Below are positions 18,963-28,460 of a DNA stretch of 64,000 bases, piece after piece (the stretch's first letter is position 1; each line of letters begins with the position of its first letter). The notes beneath the pieces were generated by a model. That model was not told the origin of the DNA. It made no database searches and saw nothing but the letters and a program-made list of their open reading frames with translations. The stretch is from WTFY01 sp965220895 (lineage in GTDB: Bacteria; Pseudomonadota; Gammaproteobacteria; UBA4575): the NCBI GenBank assembly GCA_965220895.1, contig OZ244850.1, positions 310,001-374,000 on the forward strand, given 5' to 3'. Made by a program: the position numbers and the translations under genes.

Positions 18963-21737
18963 TCATGCTGCGCCTGTTGCCTCGCGACCGGGGGAAGCAG
19001 CCATCTTCGCATACATCTCAAAGAGCTTCTCCAGGCGCTCCGTGTCATTCTTGAAACGGCGACCGATATAGATGCGCTCAAGCACCTCGTCGTTTTGGTC
19101 ATGTGCTTCACGGAGGTTTTCCGGCATTTTTTCAGGATCGTAGAGATCTGCAATAGTTGCCGGGAAATGTGCCTCACGAGCTAACAGGATGTTTTCAGCT
19201 GTATGAGTTAAATCTATCCTGTTCTTTTTCGTCAGTGTTGGCACAGGGAACGTGTTCCAACCTAGGGTGTTGGAATATGAAAAATCGGTACGAAGCCGAA
19301 CGCAGACTGTGCCGATCCAGACCCAGTGCAGCCGTGATGCAATCAGTGCCATGTTCCAAAGTGAAGCATCGTAGAGAGCGAAGTTACGATCGCCGATGAT
19401 GGTGTCGGCTCCCACCAGGCCAACAGGCAGGTAATCACGGTTTTTCGAGGATACCCTTGGAACCACTAGTGAATACCTTTCAGCAACAGATTGAATTTGC
19501 CTAAACCTATGTGGGAAGGAAGCTGCTGGACGAGTTTCAGCCGCCTTACTCTTAGACCGCATTTTGGCAACGGCTTCAACCCGCATTTGTACTTCAGGAA
19601 TTTCTTCAGCAGTTGAACGATCGACATCTTCTATCCAGAGGCAATATCGTTCTTTTCCCCTAATAAATTCCTGCGCACCTACAAATCGCTTAATGAAGTT
19701 CTTGGTCTTAGGTTGCTCGGCGAGTAGCACTCGGCACTCATTTACAGTAAGCAAAAGATGTCCGCCATCAGTAGGCTTGTTACCCCATTCCATTAATCCC
19801 CTGTTATCCTTCGCTTTCGGAACAGGTGTAACAATTAAGTCTCTCTCTGCCACCAAGTAAGCATTGATGTTGTCTGAAGTTTTCTGAACCGTTCTTCCAC
19901 CTTCATCCAATGAAAACAGCTTTCTCACCGGACTGGGCTGACTTGAAATTCCCACAATAACCACCGTGACCCCAGCATTGTGACTGGCCAAGTTTGCCCA
20001 CTTGAAGCTGGTGTGTGCGAACACAATCTCGTGTCCAGTAGAGTAAATTTCGGGCCACAGAGTCGGCACCTGCTGACCCTGACAAATCGAGTTCGTGGAA
20101 ACGAAGGCGGCTACCGACTTGGTTTTCGTTCCATAGTCCGCTGCTTTCAGGAACCACCCTGCAACATAGTCGAGCGACTTCCACTTCCTCACCCGGTCCT
20201 CGAAAATCTGCTTGAGATCTGCCTTCTGCTCAGCAGACTGCCATGTACTGCCCCGATACGGTGGATTCCCACAGATATAGGTTTCTCCTCCTTCATTTTT
20301 AAAATCAATTTCCGGCTGCTCGAGCGGGATGTTGAACAAGTCGTCAGCCCGCATCTTCACACCGGTGCCGGTCGGCGGGCAGATATCCAGCCATTCGAGC
20401 CTCAGTGCGTTACCGCAGGTAATCCAGTTCATGGCATCAAGTGGCAGAAAGTCCTTCAGAGCATCTTTCTGCCCCCGGTAAAGTACGTCGCACTGGAACT
20501 CGGCAATAATCAGGGCCAAGCGGGCAACTTCAGCAGAGAAGTGACGAAGCTCGATACCCCGGAAATTGGTTAGTGGAATTTCCGATTTACGCCCTTTTTC
20601 ACCTCGCTGCTCATTGAGTTCTGCCTCAATCACACGCATTTCCTTGTAGGCGATTACCAAGAAATTCCCGGAGCCACAGGCCGGATCAAAGACTCTGATT
20701 CTCTTCATGCGATTGCGCAAATTCAAGAGCTTGCGGCTGTTGTTCCCGGCCTCATCCAGTTTCGTGCGAAGATCGTCCAAGAACAGTGGGTCAAGCACCT
20801 TCAGGATATTTGGCACGCTGGTATAGTGCATTCCCAAGGCACCACGCTCTTCATCATCGGCCACTGCCTGGATCATGGACCCAAATATGTCGGGGTTGAT
20901 CCTTTGCCAGTCAAGCTTCCCGATATGCATCAGATAGGATCGTGCAATCCGGGTGAAACACGGCACATCCACTGTTCCTGCAAAAAGGCCTCCATTGACA
21001 TAGGGGAACTTATCTGCCCACCGGGGGATACTTGCTGCCTTACGAGTCTTGGCATCCAGCTTGATACTCATGGCACGAAAGATCTCACTGATCACCTTAT
21101 GAGTGTTCGAGCTGTCTCGTTCGCTCATCTGCTCGACCGTGTTGGTGAACAGGTCCGGGCCATTAAAAATTTGGGTGTCCTCGGCAAAGAAGCAGAAGAT
21201 GAGCTTCGCCATAAAATGGTTCATCTCCTGGCGACGCTCATCGGTACCCCAATCAGGATTGCTCTTTAGTAATTCGACATAGAGCCGGTTCAGGCGCCCT
21301 GTTGCCTTGATATCCAGGGCACTTTCGCGGATTTGCTTGACGGTCGTAATCCCGGCGAGCGGCAGAAAAAGACCGAAATGATCGTGGAAATTTTGGTAGT
21401 TGCAAACAACAATTTCGCCACTGTTGAGGTCTTCGGCATGAAATTCCTTGCCGTCAGTGGAAAGCACGTATTTTGCCTTTGCGCAGGCTGTGGCAGGACT
21501 TCCCTTGAGTGCTATCAGGGTTTCTGCTGCTTCGCCTTCAAGGCATACCTTGATATGGATATTGTTGCGCTGGAGCACCCCGCCAAGATCGGACTGGTTT
21601 GATGTGCCTGAACGCAGACGCTTGATCGTCGTGACTTTATTGCCAAAGGCCTGCAGGAATGCAAAAGGGAACTCCTCGGCATCAAAAGGCCTTTCCGCCA
21701 GCTTGGAAATTGCTTCCTCAATCTCAACTGCATTCAT
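18963..21737 (-). CDS. MmeI-like adenine-type DNA methyltransferase without visible nuclease motif
   Basis: 924 residues, co-linear with MmeI-type enzymes (type IIL): helical spacer (FCFFAEDTQIF, FPYVNGGLF, LGMHYTS), methyltransferase motif I FDPACGSGNF near residue 355, motif IV CGNPPYRG near 495, then AFVSTNSICQGQQV, the target-recognition region with EWGNKPTDGGHL and FVGAQEFIRG, and a C-terminal helical tail (LYDPEKMP). MmeI itself has a D-ExK nuclease in its first 90 residues; the matching part here has no ExK. So this protein probably only modifies, and restriction would come from its partners. First gene of the cassette. Confidence 0.85.
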   Translation of the reverse strand: MNAVEIEEAISKLAERPFDAEEFPFAFLQAFGNKVTTIKRLRSGTSNQSDLGGVLQRNNIHIKVCLEGEAAETLIALKGSPATACAKAKYVLSTDGKEFHAEDLNSGEIVVCNYQNFHDHFGLFLPLAGITTVKQIRESALDIKATGRLNRLYVELLKSNPDWGTDERRQEMNHFMAKLIFCFFAEDTQIFNGPDLFTNTVEQMSERDSSNTHKVISEIFRAMSIKLDAKTRKAASIPRWADKFPYVNGGLFAGTVDVPCFTRIARSYLMHIGKLDWQRINPDIFGSMIQAVADDEERGALGMHYTSVPNILKVLDPLFLDDLRTKLDEAGNNSRKLLNLRNRMKRIRVFDPACGSGNFLVIAYKEMRVIEAELNEQRGEKGRKSEIPLTNFRGIELRHFSAEVARLALIIAEFQCDVLYRGQKDALKDFLPLDAMNWITCGNALRLEWLDICPPTGTGVKMRADDLFNIPLEQPEIDFKNEGGETYICGNPPYRGSTWQSAEQKADLKQIFEDRVRKWKSLDYVAGWFLKAADYGTKTKSVAAFVSTNSICQGQQVPTLWPEIYSTGHEIVFAHTSFKWANLASHNAGVTVVIVGISSQPSPVRKLFSLDEGGRTVQKTSDNINAYLVAERDLIVTPVPKAKDNRGLMEWGNKPTDGGHLLLTVNECRVLLAEQPKTKNFIKRFVGAQEFIRGKERYCLWIEDVDRSTAEEIPEVQMRVEAVAKMRSKSKAAETRPAASFPHRFRQIQSVAERYSLVVPRVSSKNRDYLPVGLVGADTIIGDRNFALYDASLWNMALIASRLHWVWIGTVCVRLRTDFSYSNTLGWNTFPVPTLTKKNRIDLTHTAENILLAREAHFPATIADLYDPEKMPENLREAHDQNDEVLERIYIGRRFKNDTERLEKLFEMYAKMAASPGREATGAA

Positions 21738-21781
21738 TATTCATTCTACATCAGTAATTCTAAATTAATCAGTCGCAAGGC

Positions 21782-21911
21782 ATGAATGCTGTTGGACGCC
21801 GTAAAACAAAATTTTTGAAGTAAGATTCTGTTATTTAAATACTTTATGGACCTTTCTGGATTTCCTTGGACGTTCTCGGATGGTTCAATTGGTGCGATGG
21901 CCGGACTCAAA
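21782..21911. repeat. Degraded tRNA-Leu end and attachment-site copy (island junction)
   Basis: Imperfect direct repeat of 40339-40469. The best part, from TTATGGAC to the tRNA end, has about six differences in 68 positions by eye. Bases 21890-21910 correspond to the 3' end of tRNA-Leu with its CCA, read on the minus strand, with one base lost (GGTGCGATGG against GGTGCCGATGG). Similarity continues upstream to about 21782 with more mismatches, and stops after GGACTCAAA on the other side. It marks the junction of two tandem elements. Confidence 0.8.
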
Positions 21912-21966
21912 TTTTTAAACTAAAAAACTGTTATTTATACATATTTTTATTTTCAATTTTCGCGGA

Positions 21967-21986
21967 TACTGTCAAAAGTACTGTCA
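21967..21986. promoter_or_regulatory. Integrase arm-site-like repeats, distal end
   Basis: Two copies of TACTGTCA at 21967-21974 and 21979-21986, 12 bases apart start to start. The same octamer at the same 12-base spacing occurs beside the integrase gene at 40303-40322. This is what arm-type binding sites of a tyrosine integrase look like. The rest of 21912-22193 holds no gene; it is AT-rich and I see nothing else in it. Confidence 0.55.
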
Positions 21987-22193
21987 AGAATAAATCCACT
22001 CTCCAAACAGCTATTTTTCGGTTCAAAAGCTAGAAGGCTCTGGCTTCTTCAGCAAGAACCTCACCCCTATCCTAGTTGATCAAAAGGAAATATAACTCCC
22101 ACCTATCTGTTTTATGACTTCAATCAAAATGTAATCATCCGGGAAGAGTGTAAACTGCTTTTAATTGAGGTTTCGGCAATCAATATATAGCCA

Positions 22194-25100
22194 TTATTGA
22201 TTTTTTGCATGGCGGATCTCAGGAAGTGGATCGTTCTCTGCACTTTCGATCCAGCGGGCAACGGCAGGCTTTGAGTCAAAACCGTATTCAGCCATTGCAA
22301 TAGCCAATTGAACACACCTCAAACGCAGCAATGGGACATCAGAATCCTCTTCATTGCTGACATTGTAGCGAAGCTCCTCCTCAAGGTAGTCAAGTCCCTG
22401 TACAGCTAGACTTCCAATAGCATTGCGGTGCTCGGAGCTGCCTTCCTTATACGCCCATCTCGCGACATTGAGCGCCTGAATCAGGGCCGTTCTTCTTCGG
22501 TTTGCAATGATGACACCAATTTCCTTTACAAGATCAATGGGGGGAGGATTCAATCCAACTTCCGTATCCTTTTCGAAATGCAGCCAAAATTCCAATGCCG
22601 CCGCCGCGTTCTTTGCTGTTTTCTCATCGTCTGCAGCCAATCCCATCCGAATTGATTGTACGATGTCTTCAAATCGTTCAGGCAACGCTTTACTTAATCC
22701 GACCAAAACAGCACGAGCTTGGAATTCCGATTTATTCAATCTCTGCACCTTATCGTGCAGGCTATTGGCGACAGCCTCAGAAACTTCTATTTCCAAAAGA
22801 ACATGAGAGAGACCGGTAATCGCATTTCGAATCACGTCATCCTCCCCTCCCAAAAACACTGGAGCTGGGTTCTCGTCAAACCTGAGTGGAGCTGGTGGTG
22901 AAATCTGCGCCCACTGCCCAACTACACTCTCAAGATAGGTTTGTTCTGCTTCTGAAAACGATAGTGACTTTCCGTGAACCTTGAGATTGCCGATAGCAGA
23001 ACCAACATTCCACAGTATCTCGTCAGGACTTGGATGTGCTGATTCATCATCAGGGTCTGGACTTAGCCACTTTGCACAAAATCTGCGTTCCGCGAGACCC
23101 GGCTCCGGTTCCGGTAATATGATAAGCACCCAGTCGGGGAGGTCTATGCCAGTCGGCAACCCTTCGCTGCTGGAATAAGCTTGCCCCCAAAGTGTCAAGG
23201 CAATCTCAGAGTACTCATTCTCGCTCACAGAATGTAGGTCCAATAACTGACCCACCCTGAACGCTGCCCGTCTTCTTGCTTCCCCGTTGCTTCGCAGTCC
23301 GCGCACAAGATACCTGATGACCTCTTTCCATTTGGCTTCATCAAATGAATCCGTCGCTAGTTCTATGGCTGTACTTCTGTCCAGCACTTCACAAGGATCA
23401 GGATATTGTTTTTCGAAATGGCGTACTCCGTCGTCTCCAACGATGCCGACCCTGAACCCGTCCATGCCGACAACAGGAGCATTCAGCAAATCAAGTACGC
23501 GCATTGATTTTCGTTGTACTGGCAAGGCTTCCCAAGATCTCAAAAGTATATTCATAATGGGATTCCGTATGCCTGCTATCGATGCAACCGACTTGTGCTC
23601 ATACCAGTGCAAGGCATGACTAAAAATTGATTCGGCACGGTTAGCGTCGAGACGGAGCACAAATCGAGACAAACCCTCAACAACGACGGGCAACCTTTTT
23701 TCCCAGTGACGATCAGCATCGAACTCCGAAATCTGGGACAGCATGAATTCAATCGCATTTACACAGTCTTGTGCAAGGCGGTCCACCGACTCTTGCGGCA
23801 TTGTGGCAATGAAATTGCGCGAGAGCACAAAATTCAGTATCCCCGTCGTTTTATATTGAGCGGCCCGAAGGACGATCCGTGCCGCCAATTCAGGTTCATG
23901 CAAGCGCAGTTGCTTTGCGGCAAGTTTCAGGTTTTGTGAAGCAATTGACATATTGGGGCCAGATGGAGGCAGGCCAAGAACTTCCGCAGCGCGGATAAAC
24001 CTGTGTGAAGCCTGCCATTGATTAAACCCAGTCCTTGAAAAACTGAATCCTGGTATCCAGACCTTCCCCAGATCGAAATGAGCCCCTTTTTCAGAGTCGC
24101 TCTTGCCTTTTATCTCTTCGGCATAGCGTTGCATTTCAAGCCGCGCGTTACACTTGCGCGGTGTCAGTTCGTCCCAGCGCCGCCCCCACTCAACCCACGC
24201 CTGTCTGAAACCCACCGACTTCAGTGCTGCGCCTGCACCATAGAGCGCCCACGCCTCACGCGAATCAAAAGCAACGCTGTCGTCATCTGGAGGGGTGCCA
24301 CGGATCGTGTTGAGTGCTGCTGAATTTAGTTCTTGCGCTTTTTCATTGTGTCCGGTTTCAAAAAGAAGGGCCACCTTTCTCATCATCCAGACGGGATCGC
24401 AATCTTCCGTATTCCAATCTCCTATCAGCTCCTCTACTGAACTGTAATCCAGCGAATAGATCGCCCAAAGGCATTGTTCATGGTGAATGCGATGTTCAAT
24501 ATCCTGGCTCATATTTCGAAAAGGCAAAAGCATTGAGAGTCGCCTGCTGAATTCTTCTTTATCAAACCGGAACCGTGCGGCTTGCACCAGGGCAAATGCG
24601 ATCGCAACCCACGCTTCAGAGACAGCTGGCCAGTCTGTATCAATACCTGGCTCACCGTCTATCTTTCGATTCTGGCAATCAATGAGAGTTAAGACATTCA
24701 GCGCAGTCTCCTCAAAACTTGACGATGTCGGCTCCAAATCAGATACCGGATTTAATTGAATTTCCCAAAGCCACCACAACAACTCCCGAAGCGCATTCAG
24801 GCGTTCCACTGCAGGCAAGCTCGGAATCACCTTCAAAATGTGAAGAGCCTCTTCTCTGATAAGCGACATATTTGCCCGTATGTCTGCAGGTGCAGTCAGC
24901 CACCCAGGGTAAGTTTTGCTTCTGTTGTGGCTCCACACGCCTAGGAGGACCCGGACAGACTCCGCCTTCTCGCTCGGAGTCTGATTATCCAACGTTAGCT
25001 CTGGCTCCGCTTGTGGCTTCTCGATAGTTTTGCGATCTACAGGTTCAAGGTATCCCGGAATGGAATCCTTGGAAAGGCTGGGAGCAGAAGGCCACTCTGC

Positions 25101-25976
25101 CGGGTCATATGGACGTCCATATTCCAGTGTGTGCAAGATCCAGTCCATTGATCGCTCATGACGAAGTTCCTCTGGCCACTGACCAGCTTTCGGGTGGCAT
25201 GCAAGATCAATCGGGATGACATTGCGATCCTCCAGCATGCGACGGCGATATGTTGATAAACCCAACCACCCCGCCAGATAGATTTTAGGGGCCGATGCGC
25301 CAAGATTGTCACGAACCCAGCCTGACCAATGCAGAAAATTCGGATCATCTCCTGAAAATCCTATCAGACAAAATACGGTTTCCATCATGGCCTGCTGCAC
25401 TGTATTTACAAGTGGCGCGAATTGCACTGGATAGGTCCGATAATCTTCTTCTGTGACAATAAGTGGAAAACGTCCATCTGCAGATCCATGCAGTTTGACG
25501 ATCCGTGGCCTCGCAGCCAATGGAATTTCATCTGTGGCACGCAAAAGACCATAAGGCCGCTCTAGCACAGAGGAACATGCTCTCTCCAACAATGTATCCC
25601 AGTTGGTGGTAAATACATCCTGCCAAGGTAATCGGAGAAGGCGCCTGTGCATTCGTCCTGGCTGGAACGCGTCATTGCGAATCAGGTCAAGTAGCAGGTT
25701 ATGAAGATCCGCCTGTCCAAAAGTGGCCTTATACTCCTGTGCCAATCTCAGCATATCTCTTGTTTCAAAAGATGTACCACCTTGTTTATTGCCTGGATAC
25801 AGGCGGATGCATATCTCTTTTGTGATGCCATCCCAAGTAGGCATTCCCGGCATGGCCGGGTGCATACCCTCTGCATTTCTGCTGAAGCCTGAACCTACCA
25901 TGACGGATGCCCCAACCGATGGTCGCCAAAGAGCGTCTCGGACACGATTGATGTGGCTTTGGTCAGGAAATTCCAT
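22194..25976 (-). CDS. Giant SIR2-domain protein, probable NAD-degrading defence protein
   Basis: 1260 residues. The N-terminal 290 or so form a SIR2-like domain: MVGSGFSRNAEG (NAD-binding loop), FTTNWDTLLERA, IVKLHGSADG with the expected histidine, and IGFSGDDPNFLHWSGW. The remaining 950 residues are helical and repeat-like with no Walker motif, so it is not a STAND/AVAST NTPase. Known defence proteins of this shape (for example DSR-type) deplete NAD during infection; the same role here is inferred. ATG 25976 was chosen over two upstream TTG codons. It is a single gene, divergent from the GmrSD gene. Confidence 0.75.
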   Translation of the reverse strand: MEFPDQSHINRVRDALWRPSVGASVMVGSGFSRNAEGMHPAMPGMPTWDGITKEICIRLYPGNKQGGTSFETRDMLRLAQEYKATFGQADLHNLLLDLIRNDAFQPGRMHRRLLRLPWQDVFTTNWDTLLERACSSVLERPYGLLRATDEIPLAARPRIVKLHGSADGRFPLIVTEEDYRTYPVQFAPLVNTVQQAMMETVFCLIGFSGDDPNFLHWSGWVRDNLGASAPKIYLAGWLGLSTYRRRMLEDRNVIPIDLACHPKAGQWPEELRHERSMDWILHTLEYGRPYDPAEWPSAPSLSKDSIPGYLEPVDRKTIEKPQAEPELTLDNQTPSEKAESVRVLLGVWSHNRSKTYPGWLTAPADIRANMSLIREEALHILKVIPSLPAVERLNALRELLWWLWEIQLNPVSDLEPTSSSFEETALNVLTLIDCQNRKIDGEPGIDTDWPAVSEAWVAIAFALVQAARFRFDKEEFSRRLSMLLPFRNMSQDIEHRIHHEQCLWAIYSLDYSSVEELIGDWNTEDCDPVWMMRKVALLFETGHNEKAQELNSAALNTIRGTPPDDDSVAFDSREAWALYGAGAALKSVGFRQAWVEWGRRWDELTPRKCNARLEMQRYAEEIKGKSDSEKGAHFDLGKVWIPGFSFSRTGFNQWQASHRFIRAAEVLGLPPSGPNMSIASQNLKLAAKQLRLHEPELAARIVLRAAQYKTTGILNFVLSRNFIATMPQESVDRLAQDCVNAIEFMLSQISEFDADRHWEKRLPVVVEGLSRFVLRLDANRAESIFSHALHWYEHKSVASIAGIRNPIMNILLRSWEALPVQRKSMRVLDLLNAPVVGMDGFRVGIVGDDGVRHFEKQYPDPCEVLDRSTAIELATDSFDEAKWKEVIRYLVRGLRSNGEARRRAAFRVGQLLDLHSVSENEYSEIALTLWGQAYSSSEGLPTGIDLPDWVLIILPEPEPGLAERRFCAKWLSPDPDDESAHPSPDEILWNVGSAIGNLKVHGKSLSFSEAEQTYLESVVGQWAQISPPAPLRFDENPAPVFLGGEDDVIRNAITGLSHVLLEIEVSEAVANSLHDKVQRLNKSEFQARAVLVGLSKALPERFEDIVQSIRMGLAADDEKTAKNAAAALEFWLHFEKDTEVGLNPPPIDLVKEIGVIIANRRRTALIQALNVARWAYKEGSSEHRNAIGSLAVQGLDYLEEELRYNVSNEEDSDVPLLRLRCVQLAIAMAEYGFDSKPAVARWIESAENDPLPEIRHAKNQ

Positions 25977-26330
25977 ATTCAACAAATCTAGAAATCGCTT
26001 TGAGTATTGTCCTGCACAGGCAAGCGGTATAATCCCTCATGTCACCTCCAAGCTCAAAGGAAAATCACTCTGTGCAGACTAGCTTCGGTATATGGTACAC
26101 CGCTTGGTCGTGGTGCCTACGCCCACTTCTAGCGGCGGCTGAAGCACAGTTAGTGAATAGCGAGTGCCATATCAGCATTTTCTATTAATCGCCTTGATAA
26201 AAACCACCGCTTAAAGATCGCCGACTTTCAGTCAGGTGTAGCACATGCTTGATCTGGGTCCCGCAAAACGGCACTCTATGTCAAAGGTGCCGCACTTAGG
26301 AAATATCGACAACAGCACAAAGGAATTACC
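25977..26330. other. Divergent intergenic region with a small palindrome
   Basis: 354 bases between the divergent SIR2 and GmrSD genes. No gene is visible. The inverted repeat CGGCAC/GTGCCG at 26269-26274 and 26287-26292, 38 bases before the GmrSD start, could be an operator. A TATAAT on the plus strand at 26028-26033 has only a weak -35 (TTGTCC, 15-base spacer). Confidence 0.35.
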
Positions 26331-28319
26331 GTGAAGGCAGGCCCCGTAACCATTCGACAGCTACTAGAAAACCGACAACGGTTTTGCGTTCCTATTTATC
26401 AACGACACTATGTTTGGACGCGGGATAAACAATGGAGACCATTCTGGGATGATGTTCGAACAAAAGCTATCGAACGTCTGAATAGACGTGATCGCCGCTT
26501 TTCCCATTTCATGGGGGCAGTTGTCCTTGAAGCACGTGTTGCTGCATCATCACGACAGGTAACTTCGTATCAGGTGGTAGATGGCCAGCAGCGGCTGACG
26601 ACTTTTCAGCTTTACCTTGCAGCTGCAAGGGATTATGCAAGACAGGCGGGCTTTCAAGACATTGTCGGCTTGATTGAAGGTTACCTTCTGAATGAAAAGC
26701 AGCATCTCATGGAGGAACCAGATATTGAAAAATTTAAGGTTTGGCCGACGAAATATGACCGTGAGTTATTTCAGGACATTGTGATAGCGGGACGGCCAGA
26801 GCTGCGGAAGAAATACCAGCAACACTTCTACAAAGGGCGCGACAAAATATACGAATATAGAACGGTCCCTAAGTTGCTTGGTGCCTATGGCTACTTTTTC
26901 GATTGCATCAAACATGCTGTCGAAAGTGACGATCTTGAAGACGATTTTGCGGAGACCATCGCAACTAAGGAAGAAGAAACCACAGGAGAAGATTCAAGTT
27001 CTGAAAAGGCGGATCGCATGATAAAAGAATATCGCCTGGACGCCTTGTATGAAGCCCTGACTGAAGAATTCAAGATTGTCGAGATCAGATTGGAAGAAGG
27101 TGATGACGCGCAGGTAATATTCGAGACGCTGAACGAGAGAGGTGAGCCTTTGCTCGCCGCCGATCTCGTACGGAACAATATCTTCCATCGCGCCGATGCC
27201 AGAAAGGAACGCGCTGAGAAGCTTTTCGACAAGTATTGGAAGGATTTCGAAGATCCGTTTTGGAGCATCATGGAAAAGCAGGGCCGCTACAAAAAGGTGC
27301 GTATAGAATTCTTCTTAGTGAATTTCATTGCTGGCAAGGTGGCAGGTGAAGTCACGCTGTCGAAGCTGTTTAGCGAGTACAAAGCATTCGTGAAGCTACA
27401 AGCTTCCAAACCACATGGTGGTTATCCGTCCGTCGAAGCAGAGCTCCAAGACCTTGTGGCTTTCGGGAATCTTTATAGACGTCTTCTGGAACGTGACAAC
27501 TCTGATCCTCTAGGGCACTTCGCTAGGCTTCTTCACCCTTGGGACGTAACAACGGTATATCCTCTCGTTCTTCGCCTTTGGATGGAAGACGAGTTGGATG
27601 AAGATGAGAAGAAAGCGTGCCTTTCGATCCTGTTGACGTTCATCGTGAGGCGGGCAATCTGTGGCCTCACAACAAAGAACTACAATAAGTTTTTCCTGTC
27701 TGTTCTTCGTCATCTCGAGGCAAAGGGCTTTTCATACGATAGCCTTGCAACGTTCCTAACCGGACAAAACTCCGAAAGCGCACGATTTCCAATGGATAAA
27801 GAGTTTGAGAATTCATGGGCTTCAGTACCAATGTATGGCAGGAGGCTAACGCCACTGCGTGTCAGGGCAGTACTAGAAGCCATAGAGCGCAAGAAGCGAC
27901 AGAAGTTTCACGAAACAGACCAACTCAACACGGAACTGTCAGTCGAGCACATTTTACCTTCTAATTGGGTAGATCACTGGCCTCTTCCAAACGGTGAACG
28001 GCCTACCAGCGACGAAACTTTGAAGGCACTTTTCGCTACTGAAGAAAATAACACATGCGTCGGCCAGATCGTTCGACGGGAGCGGCTGCTGAATACATTC
28101 GGTAATCTGACAATTCTGACAAAGCCGCTCAACAGTAGTGTGAGCAACGCACCGTTCAGTGCGAAGAGAAAGGCGTTGAACGACCATTCACTGCTAGTGA
28201 TGAATCGGGAAATCACTAGGGAAGAGGATTGGGGCGAGGACCAAATTGATGTGCGTGACAGAAAGCTTTTTGAAGTCGCAAGAGACTTGTGGCCCTATCC
28301 GGAGACAAGCGCATCGTGA
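26331..28319 (+). CDS. GmrSD-type (DUF262/DUF1524) restriction endonuclease
   Basis: 662 residues with the two parts of single-chain GmrSD enzymes. The N-terminal DUF262 domain shows VPIYQRHYVW, VVDGQQRLTTFQ near residue 85 and IFETLNERGEPLLAADLVRN near 265. The C-terminal DUF1524 domain shows the HNH-like set VEHILPSNW, FGNLTILTKPLN and SNAPFSAKRKAL. Known relatives are NTP-dependent type IV enzymes that cut DNA with modified (often glucosylated) bases; the substrate here is not known. GTG start with AAAGGA seven bases upstream. It is the only defence gene of the island on the plus strand. Confidence 0.87.
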   Translation: MKAGPVTIRQLLENRQRFCVPIYQRHYVWTRDKQWRPFWDDVRTKAIERLNRRDRRFSHFMGAVVLEARVAASSRQVTSYQVVDGQQRLTTFQLYLAAARDYARQAGFQDIVGLIEGYLLNEKQHLMEEPDIEKFKVWPTKYDRELFQDIVIAGRPELRKKYQQHFYKGRDKIYEYRTVPKLLGAYGYFFDCIKHAVESDDLEDDFAETIATKEEETTGEDSSSEKADRMIKEYRLDALYEALTEEFKIVEIRLEEGDDAQVIFETLNERGEPLLAADLVRNNIFHRADARKERAEKLFDKYWKDFEDPFWSIMEKQGRYKKVRIEFFLVNFIAGKVAGEVTLSKLFSEYKAFVKLQASKPHGGYPSVEAELQDLVAFGNLYRRLLERDNSDPLGHFARLLHPWDVTTVYPLVLRLWMEDELDEDEKKACLSILLTFIVRRAICGLTTKNYNKFFLSVLRHLEAKGFSYDSLATFLTGQNSESARFPMDKEFENSWASVPMYGRRLTPLRVRAVLEAIERKKRQKFHETDQLNTELSVEHILPSNWVDHWPLPNGERPTSDETLKALFATEENNTCVGQIVRRERLLNTFGNLTILTKPLNSSVSNAPFSAKRKALNDHSLLVMNREITREEDWGEDQIDVRDRKLFEVARDLWPYPETSAS

Positions 28320-28460
28320 CCTCCGTATCCGTTCAGTTCAGTTGAAGAACAATAGCTCGTGCAACACCGTGAATAGCCCAACGGTCTGCTACGAATCCTA
28401 CCCAAGCTCCTAGTTTAGAACCTGTAATGTAAGCCCGTAAATAAATATATAAGTCGAATA

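Larger units (their letters stand above)
12530..21783. mobile_element. nuoA-side accessory element, integrase lost (inferred)
   Basis: Stretch between the nuo operon and the degraded tRNA-Leu end at 21.89 kb. It holds a nitroreductase, an unknown membrane protein and a four-gene defence cassette, all on the minus strand. It has no integrase of its own. The 100 bases at its tRNA-side edge resemble the sequence between the intact integrase gene and tRNA-Leu at 40.34-40.45 kb. This suggests an older element of the same family onto which the next one inserted. The nuoA-side boundary is not defined; the nitroreductase and membrane protein could also be core genes. Confidence 0.5.

Noticed and set aside
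18950..19177. N-terminal extension of the AlbA-type ATPase
   Set aside because: It would overlap the methyltransferase by more than 200 bases and adds a basic stretch foreign to the family; ATG 18949 is the natural start.
14090..21737. DISARM or BREX system
   Set aside because: No DUF1998 (DrmB), phospholipase D-type (DrmC), PglZ or BrxC-like gene is present; only the methyltransferase-helicase theme is shared.
22194..25976. AVAST (Avs) SIR2-STAND protein
   Set aside because: No Walker A or B motif could be found in the long C-terminal part.
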